Made by a program: the position numbers and the translations under genes
Shown: positions 8,252 to 17,038 of the stretch, one piece after another
Numbering within the stretch: position 1 is the stretch's first letter
Layout: every line of letters begins with the position of its first letter
Assembly: GCF_042686195.1 (NCBI RefSeq)
Contig: NZ_JBHUOQ010000001.1
Location: 1-64,000, forward strand
Source: Corticicoccus populi
GTDB lineage: Bacteria; Bacillota; Bacilli; Staphylococcales; Salinicoccaceae
Direction of reading: 5' to 3'
DNA length: 64,000 nt
The notes under the pieces: model-generated
The model's database searches: none
The model's input: only the letters and a program-made list of their open reading frames with translations
What the model was told of the DNA's origin: nothing

Positions 8252-9484
8252 ATGACTCTGGGTAAACGAATTAAAGAAAGCAGAAAAAAACAAGGGATGA
8301 CATTGGTTGATTTAGCAGGGGATCACATTACGAAAGGGATGCTCAGCCTGATTGAAAATGATAAGTCCAAGCCGTCCATGGAAACATTGGATTATATTTC
8401 TGAAAAACTGGGTGTTTCTATCGGTTATTTGACACAATCGGGGGATGAGGAGTGGACGAAAAAGATACTTGATAATGAAGTGTTTATGGATATGTTTAAC
8501 TTCCCGGGGGACTTTATTGAAAAAAATATCCTGACTGACTTTGAGAAAATCGCCGACTCTCAGAAAGGGATGGAAGTGTATCAAATTTTAAGGATCTATT
8601 ATCGTTATAGAAGAATGCCGGCTGAAGCGGAGGCAATGTCAAAGAAAATTGGCGGTTTTTATAATGAGAAAGGCCTGAATCATCTGGCTCTTGCTGATAA
8701 ACTGAATGATGTATCTTCCATGCTGTACAGTAAAGAATACTATAGTGCGTATCAATGGCTGATTGATCTTGAAGAGGAGGTTGAAACGCTTAAAGAATAT
8801 GATTCCAGAACCGAAGAGTATTATTTATATATACGTTCTTTGTTTGCGGTTAATTTTGATATTGAGGACTTTATACAGTGTGCAGAGAAATTAATGGATT
8901 TATCTTTTAAAAAGGAGAGATTTGGCTACTATGCATCCATCAACAGTGATTTAAGCAGATATTATGGTTTAACAGGGGATGTTGAGAAGTATGAATACTA
9001 TCAAGAGCGTGTTAAAAAGTATTTAGAATTCAACCCACACAGTAACAGTGTGACTGAAATGTATACACCAGAACAGCCGGTACAGCTGTATTATGTATTA
9101 GTGGATGAACCTAAGAAGCATGTAAGTAATTTAGAGGGATATATAAAAAGAGTGTCTTTAATCAATGACCAACGGACCACGGTGTTTTTTAGAGAGTATT
9201 CATATATTTTTGATTTGGAAATTGCCTATCATAAAGGATATTATCAAAAAGTAGTAGATACTTATGAGCCAAAAAGATATCATCGTCCGTTGGCACAGCA
9301 CCCCATTGACCGGGTGCTGATGGCTATTCGTTCAGCAGTTTATCCAATGAGTCTTTTTTCATTAGGAAGAAAAGAAGAGGCGAGGGCAGCATTTAATGAG
9401 ATTGAAGAGACAATCAGTGATATTAAAGATATTTTTTTCACGAAAGAATTTTACATGATTAAAGACATTATATTTAAAAAGTGA
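8252..9484 (+). CDS. XRE-family regulator with TPR-like C-terminal domain
   Basis: 410 residues. Residues 4-60 are an XRE helix-turn-helix (LGKRIKESRKKQGMTLVDLA, then MLSLIENDKSKPS). The rest is helical and rich in Tyr and Leu, spaced as in tetratricopeptide repeats, which is the architecture of peptide- or ligand-sensing regulators such as PlcR, NprR and Rgg. I found no signal-peptide gene next to it, so its ligand is unknown. The divergent MFS pump and the twin operators in between suggest autorepression and control of efflux. Its stop codon lies in the terminator shared with the convergent NhaC-type gene. Confidence 0.82.
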   Translation: MTLGKRIKESRKKQGMTLVDLAGDHITKGMLSLIENDKSKPSMETLDYISEKLGVSIGYLTQSGDEEWTKKILDNEVFMDMFNFPGDFIEKNILTDFEKIADSQKGMEVYQILRIYYRYRRMPAEAEAMSKKIGGFYNEKGLNHLALADKLNDVSSMLYSKEYYSAYQWLIDLEEEVETLKEYDSRTEEYYLYIRSLFAVNFDIEDFIQCAEKLMDLSFKKERFGYYASINSDLSRYYGLTGDVEKYEYYQERVKKYLEFNPHSNSVTEMYTPEQPVQLYYVLVDEPKKHVSNLEGYIKRVSLINDQRTTVFFREYSYIFDLEIAYHKGYYQKVVDTYEPKRYHRPLAQHPIDRVLMAIRSAVYPMSLFSLGRKEEARAAFNEIEETISDIKDIFFTKEFYMIKDIIFKK

Positions 9485-9508
9485 TCAGGAGATTCCTGAT
9501 CACTTTTG
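9481..9508. terminator. Bidirectional terminator
   Basis: GTGATCAGGA-GAT-TCCTGATCAC then TTTTGTT. It starts at the regulator's stop codon and separates it from the convergent transporter gene. Confidence 0.8.
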
Positions 9509-9511
9509 TTA

Positions 9512-10804
9512 TTATGAATATTTTCTTGGAAAGCCTGCCCAGATTGCAATGGCACCGGCAATGAGAAGTAGTGCCGGATAGATGGAGTAAGGCATGACTT
9601 CGATTGGGGATATGGTTGATGCAAAGCCTGCTGCGGCAAGCATTTGTCCGCCGTAAGGTATAATCCCTTGAAAACCTGCTGCGAAAATATCAAGAATACT
9701 GGCAGATTTACGCCGGTCAACACCGTATTCATCCGCAATATCTTTTGCGAGAGGTCCCGTCATAATAATTGAAATAGTATTATTGGCTGTTCCGATATCC
9801 GTCACACTGACGAGACCGGCAATACCGAATTCAGCACCTTTTTTAGTGCGTATTTTACTTCTGATTAAATTTAACATGTAATCAATACCGCCGTAGTGTC
9901 TGATGAGACCAATCATGCCTCCGATTAAAATCGCAATAATTGATATGGTCTGCATACTCTCAATACCGTCACCGGCAGCTGTGATAAAACCTATACCGTC
10001 AAATGCACCTGTTGAAAAACCTAAAACCCCTGCGATGATAATACCGCTGATGAGCACAATGATGACATCGACCCCGAAGAGTGCAATGACGATAACAGCA
10101 AAATACGGAAGAATTTCAATCAATTGATAGTCAAACTGGCCGGTTGAAGTAATCGATGCATTCATTGTCATGAAATATAAAATCACTGTTGTAATGACTG
10201 CACTCGGGAGAATGATGAGGACATTCACTCTGAATTTATCAATCATTCTAACTTCTTGCGACCGGGTGGCAACAATTGTCGTATCTGATATAAAAGAGAG
10301 GTTGTCGCCGAACATCGCCCCGCCGATGACTGTTGCGACAGCGAGGGGCAGCGCAATATCAGTCTGATTGGCAAGTTCAATCGCAATCGGTACAATAGCA
10401 ACAACAGTTCCGGTACTTGTACCCATCGCAAATGAAACGAAGCAGCATATAATAAACAAACCGCTTAAGAGCAGGTGGACAGGCAGAAGTGTCAGTCCGA
10501 GATTGACTGTGGATTCTACTGCTCCCATTGCACCCGCCACTTCCGAGAAGGCACCGGCAAGGATAAAGATAATCACCATCAGGATAATATTATTTTGGGA
10601 AGCACCGCTTAAATAGGCTTTGAATTTTTCTTCAAAAGGTTCTTTGAAATGAATAAAGAATGCAACAATGGATGCTATGATGACAGCAACGGGAATCGGC
10701 ATAGATGTAAAATCACCGGTAATAATCCCTGTGCCGACGAACAGCAGTATAAAAACGACTAAAGGAAGGAGTGCAGTCCCTCCTTGATTTTTTTCTTGTT
10801 TCAT
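9512..10804 (-). CDS. NhaC-family transporter under a SAM riboswitch, probable methionine carrier
   Basis: 430 residues, about 11 hydrophobic segments, clear NhaC/antiporter family features (GDNLSFISDTTIVATRSQE, and LVSVTDIGTANNTISIIMTGP near residue 310). Family members include Na+/H+ antiporters and malate/lactate exchangers. The gene sits behind an S-box leader, so it should be expressed when S-adenosylmethionine is low. NhaC-type proteins under methionine control have been proposed as methionine transporters (MetT). I therefore favour uptake of methionine or a related sulfur compound over pH homeostasis. The substrate is inference. Confidence 0.82.
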   Translation of the reverse strand: MKQEKNQGGTALLPLVVFILLFVGTGIITGDFTSMPIPVAVIIASIVAFFIHFKEPFEEKFKAYLSGASQNNIILMVIIFILAGAFSEVAGAMGAVESTVNLGLTLLPVHLLLSGLFIICCFVSFAMGTSTGTVVAIVPIAIELANQTDIALPLAVATVIGGAMFGDNLSFISDTTIVATRSQEVRMIDKFRVNVLIILPSAVITTVILYFMTMNASITSTGQFDYQLIEILPYFAVIVIALFGVDVIIVLISGIIIAGVLGFSTGAFDGIGFITAAGDGIESMQTISIIAILIGGMIGLIRHYGGIDYMLNLIRSKIRTKKGAEFGIAGLVSVTDIGTANNTISIIMTGPLAKDIADEYGVDRRKSASILDIFAAGFQGIIPYGGQMLAAAGFASTISPIEVMPYSIYPALLLIAGAIAIWAGFPRKYS

Positions 10805-10821
10805 ATAGTTTCTCCTCGTCT

Positions 10822-10866
10822 GAAAAATAAAAATACCTCTTCATTTCCAAAGAACACATGAAGAGG
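10822..10866 (-). terminator. Riboswitch-controlled terminator of the NhaC-type gene
   Basis: On the minus strand a 9-bp hairpin CCTCTTCAT/ATGAAGAGG is followed by a T-rich run, between the aptamer and the start codon. It is the expression platform of the S-box leader. Confidence 0.88.
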
Positions 10867-10873
10867 TTAAAAA

Positions 10874-10970
10874 TCTCATCTGTTTGAGGTGTACTCAATG
10901 GAATTAGCACAGTGCGTATGCCTGTTGCTGAGGCTTCACAGGGCCGTTCCCTCTGCCTCTCTGGATAAGA
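10874..10970 (-). promoter_or_regulatory. SAM-I (S-box) riboswitch aptamer
   Basis: Read on the minus strand it has the S-box core in order: P1 5' strand TCTTATC, AGAGAGGCAGAGGGA, CGGCCC, TGAAGCCTCAGCAAC, then the closing P1 strand GATGAGA. P1 pairs over 7 bases. The downstream terminator implies transcription is switched off when S-adenosylmethionine binds. Confidence 0.95.
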
Positions 10971-11019
10971 AAAGGATTATTGAATTATTATTAAAGAATA
11001 CAGACTGAAAAACAGGTTG

Positions 11020-11592
11020 TCAATCATTTAAAATGATGGATTCATCCCAGTTCTTTAAAGCATGGTACACTTCAGCGGCCGGCAGCCCGACAATTGTACA
11101 GTAATCACCGTTAATTTTCTTAACAAACCTGGCACCTGTGGATTGTATACCGTAGCCGCCTGCTTTATCATAAGGTTCATTTGTATGGATATAATTTAAA
11201 ATATCATCATTATCCAGTTCATAAAAATAAACGTCTGTTGTACTTAATATCTGCTTCGACTTTACTTTTGATTTTAATACTACTGCAGTGTGTACCTGAT
11301 GGTGACGTCCGCTGAGAGCAGTCATCATCCGACAGGCATCATCAACATCTTCCGGCTTTTCAAAAATTTCATTGTCACAGGAAACAATTGTGTCTGCTGT
11401 GATTACAATTTCATCATCATACACAGGCGTCATATCTGCTTTCAACTGTGCAAGCTTTGTTACTTTTTTTACAGGATTATGTTCTGTTATTTTAGATTCA
11501 TCGGCCGTCTGTGTTCTTAAAGTAAAAGTTATACCGATTTGATTGAGCAGCGCCTGTCTTCTGGGTGATGATGAAGCGAGCACAATATTCAT
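11020..11592 (-). CDS. maf: Maf-type nucleoside triphosphate pyrophosphatase
   Basis: 190 residues. Family signature SSSPRRQALL at 7-16 and the conserved ADTIVS and GYGIQ segments. Maf proteins hydrolyse dTTP, UTP and modified nucleotides to monophosphates, as a house-cleaning function, and also affect septum formation in Bacillus. The GRHHQVHTAV segment and length fit the dTTPase/UTPase (YhdE) class. It is preceded by AGGAGTG and follows the DUF4269 gene on the same strand after 12 bases, so the two are probably co-transcribed. Confidence 0.92.
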   Translation of the reverse strand: MNIVLASSSPRRQALLNQIGITFTLRTQTADESKITEHNPVKKVTKLAQLKADMTPVYDDEIVITADTIVSCDNEIFEKPEDVDDACRMMTALSGRHHQVHTAVVLKSKVKSKQILSTTDVYFYELDNDDILNYIHTNEPYDKAGGYGIQSTGARFVKKINGDYCTIVGLPAAEVYHALKNWDESIILND

Positions 11593-11604
11593 GGAAAATC
11601 ACTC

Positions 11605-12144
11605 CTAAATGTCAGTTATAATATTACGGGATATGCCGTATTCAATAAGTCTGCTGTAAGGGTCATCAGTATGAAGACCGAGAACAGAAACAAATGCCGC
11701 TTCTGTACTGTACCCTTTCTTTTTTAAATCCAGCACCTTTTCTTTCATCCCGGGATCAGCTTTAAGCAGATAATATTCAATAATCATATGCAGATAAGCA
11801 TTCTGCATTTCAACAGGGATCTTTTGAACAAAAATTTCAATAATGAAGTGCCCATATTCAAAATGAGCGACTGTGTATGCTTCGCCTGAGCGGGTGCCGT
11901 CATATATTTTGAAATTACGGCACGATTGATATCTTTCGAGTGCCTTTTTTACACTCTGGATATCTGAACCGCCGATAATAATATCAAGATCTGAAGTGTC
12001 TGTAATTAAATCAATGGGGTAGGTGCCACAGAGCACCGGACTGTATTCTTTTAAATGATTGAAGATATTTAATTGATTCAGGCAGTGCCAGGCATTGATC
12101 TGTTCCGGGCTCCCGTTCTTTAAATAATCTATGTTAAAAAACAT
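11605..12144 (-). CDS. DUF4269 protein, nucleotidyltransferase-like fold
   Basis: 179 residues. The segment GTYPIDLITDTSDLDI (40-55) has the G-x(n)-D-x-D pattern of nucleotidyltransferase-fold proteins, with Asp52 and Asp54 as candidate metal ligands. The remainder matches the DUF4269 family as I know it; its function is unknown. Start ATG follows AAGGAGG. Upstream gene of a two-gene unit with maf. Confidence 0.75.
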   Translation of the reverse strand: MFFNIDYLKNGSPEQINAWHCLNQLNIFNHLKEYSPVLCGTYPIDLITDTSDLDIIIGGSDIQSVKKALERYQSCRNFKIYDGTRSGEAYTVAHFEYGHFIIEIFVQKIPVEMQNAYLHMIIEYYLLKADPGMKEKVLDLKKKGYSTEAAFVSVLGLHTDDPYSRLIEYGISRNIITDI

Positions 12145-12360
12145 ACGGCCTCCTTAATAGTCAGCATACATTGCTTACTCATTATTTAAACATAAATTGT
12201 TTATAAATACTGTAAGGAGATAATGATTTTATGTAAACGCTTGTCTTTATTTAAAAAATAGATATAATGAGTATCGATATAGTTATTATAATAGAAGAAA
12301 TCTGTCAATTTAAAAATATTAGTATTTAAGTTGAAGCTGTTTTGAATGAGGGGGATAATG

Positions 12361-12714
12361 ATGAAAGTCGAGTTATCTAAATTCAGGGTTAAAGAAGGAA
12401 AAAGTAAAAGGGTCGATGAATGGATTAAGTACATGCACGAAAACATGGACGACATTCTTTTAAATCTTGAGGGTGAGAAAATGTATGTGGAAACCATTTT
12501 CCGCGAAGCATTTAATGATGTTGAATATTTGTACTGGTACAGTGTCCAGGATGATAATCCATCAGATTCAGAAGATATAAATATTGATGAAAAACATCTT
12601 CGATTTTTTGAGGAGTGTATTGATAAAAGGTTCCGGCCTGAAGATATGAAGGCTGAAATTGTGATGATTCCAAATAGAATCCGTTGTGTCATGAATTATG
12701 ATGATGAAAAATAA
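12361..12714 (+). CDS. DUF6176 family small protein
   Basis: About 117 residues, soluble, acidic, beginning MKVELSKFRVKEGKS. The N-terminal two thirds recall ferredoxin-like alpha/beta dimer proteins (VKEGKSKRVDEWIKYMHENM, then VETIFREAF and YLYWYSVQ), and I place it in DUF6176; no function is known. Two ATGs lie in tandem (12358, 12361); I chose the second, 6 bases after GAGGGG. That binding site is an exact complement of the C-rich seed of the predicted small RNA at 53469-53597. Confidence 0.7.
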   Translation: MKVELSKFRVKEGKSKRVDEWIKYMHENMDDILLNLEGEKMYVETIFREAFNDVEYLYWYSVQDDNPSDSEDINIDEKHLRFFEECIDKRFRPEDMKAEIVMIPNRIRCVMNYDDEK

Positions 12715-12738
12715 GGCGCCTCTGCGCCTTATTTTTTT
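12708..12738. terminator. Bidirectional terminator
   Basis: Stem AAATAAGGCGC/GCGCCTTATTT with A and T tracts, between the convergent DUF6176 and aldo/keto reductase genes; it overlaps the DUF6176 stop. Confidence 0.85.
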
Positions 12739-12739
12739 G

Positions 12740-13576
12740 TTAAAAGTTAAAATCATCAGGGTCCGGACCGCTTCTTTCATTATTATTGAGCGAATCCAGA
12801 GCAATAATATCCTCAGGACTTAGTTCAAAATCAAATACATCCAAATTTAATTTCATTCTGTCCGGTGTCATTGATTTAGGGATGGTCACAATTCCCTGCT
12901 GTATATTCCATTTTATGATTACCTGTGCTGCTGTTTTGTTATATTTCTCTGAAATTTTGTTGATAACGTCATTATTGAGCAGTGCACCATTCATAAACGG
13001 TGACCAGGATTCTATTTGAATATCATTAATTTCACAGTATGCTATGACTTCTTTTTGTGTGAGGCGCGGGTGAAGTTCAATTTGATTAACTGCGGGCTTA
13101 ACACTGCTGATACTATCCAGTTTCTCAAGATGATTTAAATTGAAATTGCTGACACCGATTGCTTTGACTTTATCTTTTTTATATAATGCCTCGAGTGCTT
13201 TCCAAGATTCAGTATACTTATCTTTTCCCGGCCAGTGAATTAAATACAAATCCAGGTAGTCCAGATTTAATTTTTCAAGACTGGCTTCAAATGCTTGAAT
13301 CGTTTCATCAAATGATAAATCATCATTCCATACTTTGGTGGTGATAAATAATTCATCTCTTGTAACCAGTCCTTCGTTAACTGCCCGGTTAATACCCGCA
13401 CCGACACTTTGCTCATTACCGTAAATCTGTGCGGTATCTATACTCCGATATCCAGTCTGGATGGCTGTATACACAGCATCAGACAACGCTTCACTATCCT
13501 CTACCCGGAATGTTCCATAACCAATGACAGGCATTTTGACACCGTTGTTTAATTTTATAGTCTGTTTCATATTCAT
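12740..13576 (-). CDS. Aldo/keto reductase
   Basis: 278 residues, an NADPH-dependent oxidoreductase that reduces aldehydes and ketones. The catalytic tetrad is complete: Asp47 and Tyr52 (SIDTAQIYGNE), Lys81 (TTKVW) and His114 (LIHWP). The closest general type is the YtbE/YvgN methylglyoxal or 2,5-diketo-D-gluconate reductase group. A second start (ATG 13570) has better spacing from GGAG. It lies 46 bases after the MFS gene on the same strand and probably shares its promoter and HxlR control. Confidence 0.88.
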   Translation of the reverse strand: MNMKQTIKLNNGVKMPVIGYGTFRVEDSEALSDAVYTAIQTGYRSIDTAQIYGNEQSVGAGINRAVNEGLVTRDELFITTKVWNDDLSFDETIQAFEASLEKLNLDYLDLYLIHWPGKDKYTESWKALEALYKKDKVKAIGVSNFNLNHLEKLDSISSVKPAVNQIELHPRLTQKEVIAYCEINDIQIESWSPFMNGALLNNDVINKISEKYNKTAAQVIIKWNIQQGIVTIPKSMTPDRMKLNLDVFDFELSPEDIIALDSLNNNERSGPDPDDFNF

Positions 13577-13622
13577 ATACTCCTTTAATTATATTGTTTT
13601 TATTAAATTATTTTCAGCATTA

Positions 13623-14834
13623 TTATGCTTCAACAGTTGAATATCTATTTTCTAAAGCGGCACTCCATAACGATAACAAAACTGCTCCAAAGACCATCAG
13701 TGCACCAACCCATGGTGTGTGAATTACACCGATGGAATCAACAACGAGTCCGCCGACAGATGAACCAATCGCAATACCGACATTAAACGCAGCAATGTTC
13801 AGTGCAGATGATACGGCTACTGCAGATGGAACGTGTCTTTCAGCAAGAATGACGACATATGTCTGCAGGCCGGGGACATTCATAAACATAAACAATCCTA
13901 AGAAAATGAGTGTTGCGAGTCCGACAAATGGTACCGGTGCAGTAAACGTTAAAATAATCAGGATGACTGCCTGAATCATAAACATTTTGGATAATGCCTG
14001 AATTGGATTTTTGTTGGCTGCTTTACCGCCGATGGTGTTACCGACCGCAACCGCAACCCCGTAAACCAGTAAAATAAAACTGACAGCACCCGGGGTATAT
14101 CCCATCACATCTTCTAATAATGGTGAGAGGTAGGTATAGGCAACAAATGTGCCGCCGTATCCTAATGCAGTAATTAAGAATGAGAGCATTAACGGTCCGT
14201 TCGATAATATTTTCAAATTGTCCTTCAATGTTGAAGGTGGTGCCTGCTTTAAGTCTTTTGGTATAAGAAACGCACTTGCGATTATCGCAATGACACCTAA
14301 AAGAGCAACCGACCAGAATGTGGCCCTCCAGCCGAATGCCTGTCCGATGAATGTACCGAGCGGGACACCGGTGACTGTCGCTACAGTCAGTCCTGTAAAC
14401 ATCATTGCAATGGCACTGGCCCGTTTATGTGCGGGCACCAGGTCCGCAGCAATTGTCGCACCGATTGAGAAAAATACGCCGTGGGAGAATGCTGTGATAA
14501 AGCGTGCAGTCAGTAGCAACTCAAAACTATGTGATAATGCCGCAACTGAATTACCGATAATAAAGACAACCATGAGTATTATAAGAAGTGTCTTTCTGTT
14601 AATACGATTAGTCAAAGCTGTGAGTACAGGTGCACCAATCGCTACACCGACCGCATAACCCGAGATTAGTAAGCCTGCTAATGTGATTGAAATATTTAAA
14701 TCATCCGCAAGTGAAGACAATAAGCCGACCGGTACGAATTCTGTTGTTCCAATACCGAATGCACTGACAGCGAGTGCCATCAAAGCAAGATTCCCGCTTT
14801 TTGTTTTGTTTGAATTTATTTTTTTAGAATTCAA
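13623..14834 (-). CDS. MFS efflux transporter, AraJ/YdhP type
   Basis: 403 residues, 12 predicted membrane segments, DHA1-family motifs (GTTEFVPVGLLSSLADDLNI at the N terminus, and VLTALTNRINRKTLLI in the 2-3 loop). These proteins export sugars, arabinose-like compounds or drugs; the substrate is unknown. Start is TTG 14834, eight bases after AGGAGG; a 4-codon ATG ORF overlaps the start out of frame. It heads an operon with the aldo/keto reductase and faces an HxlR regulator, a common arrangement for electrophile or quinone stress responses. Confidence 0.85.
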   Translation of the reverse strand: MNSKKINSNKTKSGNLALMALAVSAFGIGTTEFVPVGLLSSLADDLNISITLAGLLISGYAVGVAIGAPVLTALTNRINRKTLLIILMVVFIIGNSVAALSHSFELLLTARFITAFSHGVFFSIGATIAADLVPAHKRASAIAMMFTGLTVATVTGVPLGTFIGQAFGWRATFWSVALLGVIAIIASAFLIPKDLKQAPPSTLKDNLKILSNGPLMLSFLITALGYGGTFVAYTYLSPLLEDVMGYTPGAVSFILLVYGVAVAVGNTIGGKAANKNPIQALSKMFMIQAVILIILTFTAPVPFVGLATLIFLGLFMFMNVPGLQTYVVILAERHVPSAVAVSSALNIAAFNVGIAIGSSVGGLVVDSIGVIHTPWVGALMVFGAVLLSLWSAALENRYSTVEA

Positions 14835-14883
14835 TCATGAATCCTCCTTTATCTACTTTTGATCATTAGTGACAGTAACCAAA

Positions 14884-14897
14884 GTCCGGCGCCGGAC
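14884..14897. promoter_or_regulatory. Perfect 14-bp palindrome in the MFS leader
   Basis: GTCCGGCGCCGGAC, 50 bases upstream of the MFS start codon. It could be a binding site or a small RNA hairpin; no T tract follows on either strand. Confidence 0.4.
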
Positions 14898-14952
14898 AAT
14901 ATCTTTGCTGACTGTTAATATTATTAACCGGGTCGGATAAAAAAGGAAGTAC

Positions 14953-14985
14953 GCACTTTCAAGTGCTGTAGGTACTTTCAAGTGC
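14953..14985. promoter_or_regulatory. Tandem HxlR-type operators
   Basis: GCACTTTCAAGTGC (14953-14966, perfect 6-bp arms) and GTACTTTCAAGTGC (14972-14985, one mismatch), 19 bp apart. The sites lie between the divergent MFS/aldo-keto reductase operon and the HxlR gene, so they are the natural targets of that regulator. Confidence 0.65.
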
Positions 14986-15113
14986 CTGTGCTGAAAAGAT
15001 TGCTTTAATATGAACATGTGATATTATAGTTCCATCATTCTAAACGTGAAAAGTCTGTATTTTAAAATGAGTCAGGGACGAATACATCCCTGTAGATTAA
15101 GGAGAAAAACAAT

Positions 15114-15440
15114 ATGGCATATAATATACCGGTAGAAGCCACATTAGATGTGATTGGCGGGAAATGGAAAGTGGTCATTCTTTGTCACTTGATTAAAGGT
15201 GAGAAACGGACGAATGAGTTCAAAAAATTGATGCCCCGTATTACTCAGAAGATGTTGACACAACAGTTAAGGGAACTTGAAGCGGACGGGGTGGTCAAAA
15301 GAAAAGTTTTTGAACAGGTTCCTCCAAAAGTTATTTATTCCTTAACAGATTACGGCTGGTCTTTAAAACCGATTTTAGATAATATGTGCAGCTGGGGAGA
15401 ATCGCATATAGAAATAAATGGGGAAGAAGTCGTCAGCTGA
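15114..15440 (+). CDS. HxlR-family regulator lacking the N-terminal sensor Cys
   Basis: 108 residues, a winged-helix dimer of the HxlR family (VEATLDVIGGKWKVVILCHL, MLTQQLRELEADGVVKRKV, YSLTDYGWSLKPIL). Many relatives carry a redox-sensing Cys in the N-terminal motif YNCPVEATLDVIGG. Here the residue before Pro is Ile (YNIPVEATLDVIG), so Cys-based sensing at that site is lost. Two other Cys remain in the ILCHL and NMCSWGE segments. It is divergent from the MFS/aldo-keto reductase operon with tandem operators in between. Start ATG follows AAGGAGAA. Confidence 0.87.
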   Translation: MAYNIPVEATLDVIGGKWKVVILCHLIKGEKRTNEFKKLMPRITQKMLTQQLRELEADGVVKRKVFEQVPPKVIYSLTDYGWSLKPILDNMCSWGESHIEINGEEVVS

Positions 15441-15480
15441 TTGGTTTACTGAGACAATCATCCGTAAATTTTTTTAGGAA

Positions 15481-15524
15481 TTAAAAAAGCTTCCAGGGAA
15501 ATAAATTTATTTCCCTGGAAGCTT
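15481..15524 (-). terminator. Terminator of the ABC-F gene
   Basis: A perfect palindrome of 38 bp (arm AAGCTTCCAGGGAAATA) followed on the minus strand by TTTTTTAA. Confidence 0.85.
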
Positions 15525-15541
15525 GAATCCGTTTATACACC

Positions 15542-17038
15542 TTACTTTTGCAGCTGCTTTTTTCTTTTTATCAGTTCATCAAATTCTTTTTCGAGCGCCG
15601 GGGTCGGGGATATGGATAATCTGCCGACGACCTCGCTGATTTTATTTTCAATAATCATCAGTGAGTCTGTCTCCGCATCACGTTCTGTCACTGTAATCTC
15701 TTCTTTCAATCGGGCTGCTTTGATTCGGAAGGACCGGTCAGTGACCGTTTCCCTGAACCGCTTATCATGTGAGACGAGTACTATCGTTCCGGGATAGGCG
15801 GTCAGCATCTCTTCAAATGCTTCAACGGTATTAATGTCGAGAAAATCAGTCGGCTCATCTAAAAGAAGTACCTGATGATCTGCGGTCAGCAGTTTAATCA
15901 GCTGTACTTTCACACGCTCTCCGCCGCTTGTCACGTTGACTGTCTTATAGACATCATCTCTTTTTATATTGAGCCTTGCAAGCATGGTTCTAACAGCTGT
16001 CTCACTATACCGGGAAGTATTCATGATATTTTCGATAATACTCAAAGTTGTATCCAGGGATTCGAGTTTTTGATAAAAGTATCCAATTTTTAAAGAAGTA
16101 TCTTTGTGCTTTTCATATAGTCGGCTGAGAAAAGTCGTCTTACCGCTGCCGTTCGGCCCGGTAATACTGACTTTATCCCCGGCAGTGATATAAAATGAAA
16201 TATCTTTCAGAATCGTTCTGCTGCCGGCGGAAAGTGTCTCGTTTTCCATTCGGAGTATTGTTTTTTTACCGAGAGACTGCACTTGTTCATTATGAAAACG
16301 GACCGCTTTCTCTTCAAACGGCTTTTCTTTTTCCTCCAATTGATTTAAACGGGATTCTATGCCTTTACTTACCTTATGAAGCCGCTGCTGCATTTTGTTG
16401 AAATAAGGTGTTTCCTTTGTGATATATTTGCCTTTTGCTTTATCATACACTCGGTTCGCCCGGTCAGCTTGCCGGCTTTTGTTCTCAACTGCTTCCTCTA
16501 GGTGTGCCTTTTCCTGCCGGTATTTTTTATACTCACTCTGTTGTTGTTTTAAGTGATTTGCTTTAATTTCTTTATACTTTGTATAGTTGCCCGGGTAAAT
16601 ATTCAGCGTTTTATCTTCTACCGCCCAGATTTCATCGACAGTTTTATCCAGGAAGTCACGGTCGTGGGAAACAATAATCATTGCTGCATTGATTCCGGTC
16701 AGCTGCTGGTAGAGCCAATTAGTATTATTTTCATCCAGGTGAGTAGTCGGTTCATCCAAAAGAATGACGCCTGCCGGTCTCTTGAATGCTTCTTTAAGAT
16801 AAAGTTTAGTGGTCTCTCCGCCACTTTTTTCAAGTCCTGTATCCTTCAGCTGAGGAATTAGTGTAATGATGTCATCAGTTGCACCGGAATGGGATTTAAT
16901 ATAATGGAGCAGTGTAGACTTACCACTGCCGTTCGGACCGATGAGACCGATGGTTCTGCCGTTTTCAATATTAATATCGGGGACATTTATCAGCGTCTCA
17001 CCGTTAATTTCGAGTAATGTGTTTTTAATTTGGAACAT
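15542..17038 (-). CDS. ABC-F ATPase, Vga/Msr-like ribosomal protection type
   Basis: 498 residues with two ATPase halves and no membrane segment. Each half has a Walker A (GLIGPNGSGKST; SITGPNGSGKTT), a signature and a Walker B with catalytic Glu (LLDEPTTHLD; LLDEPTDFLD). A charged linker of about 90 residues, predicted helical, joins them. The C-terminal tail (ENKISEVVGRLSISP) is like those of Vga/Lsa-type proteins. These bind the ribosomal E site and dislodge lincosamides, streptogramins A, pleuromutilins or macrolides. Start ATG 17038 follows AAGGAGG; an in-frame ATG at 17110 has no binding site. Antibiotic resistance is inference. Confidence 0.83.
   Translation of the reverse strand: MFQIKNTLLEINGETLINVPDINIENGRTIGLIGPNGSGKSTLLHYIKSHSGATDDIITLIPQLKDTGLEKSGGETTKLYLKEAFKRPAGVILLDEPTTHLDENNTNWLYQQLTGINAAMIIVSHDRDFLDKTVDEIWAVEDKTLNIYPGNYTKYKEIKANHLKQQQSEYKKYRQEKAHLEEAVENKSRQADRANRVYDKAKGKYITKETPYFNKMQQRLHKVSKGIESRLNQLEEKEKPFEEKAVRFHNEQVQSLGKKTILRMENETLSAGSRTILKDISFYITAGDKVSITGPNGSGKTTFLSRLYEKHKDTSLKIGYFYQKLESLDTTLSIIENIMNTSRYSETAVRTMLARLNIKRDDVYKTVNVTSGGERVKVQLIKLLTADHQVLLLDEPTDFLDINTVEAFEEMLTAYPGTIVLVSHDKRFRETVTDRSFRIKAARLKEEITVTERDAETDSLMIIENKISEVVGRLSISPTPALEKEFDELIKRKKQLQK

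Noticed and set aside
12222..12262. A 12-codon ORF with AAGGAGA before it
   Set aside because: Too short to support; no conserved neighbour or terminator.
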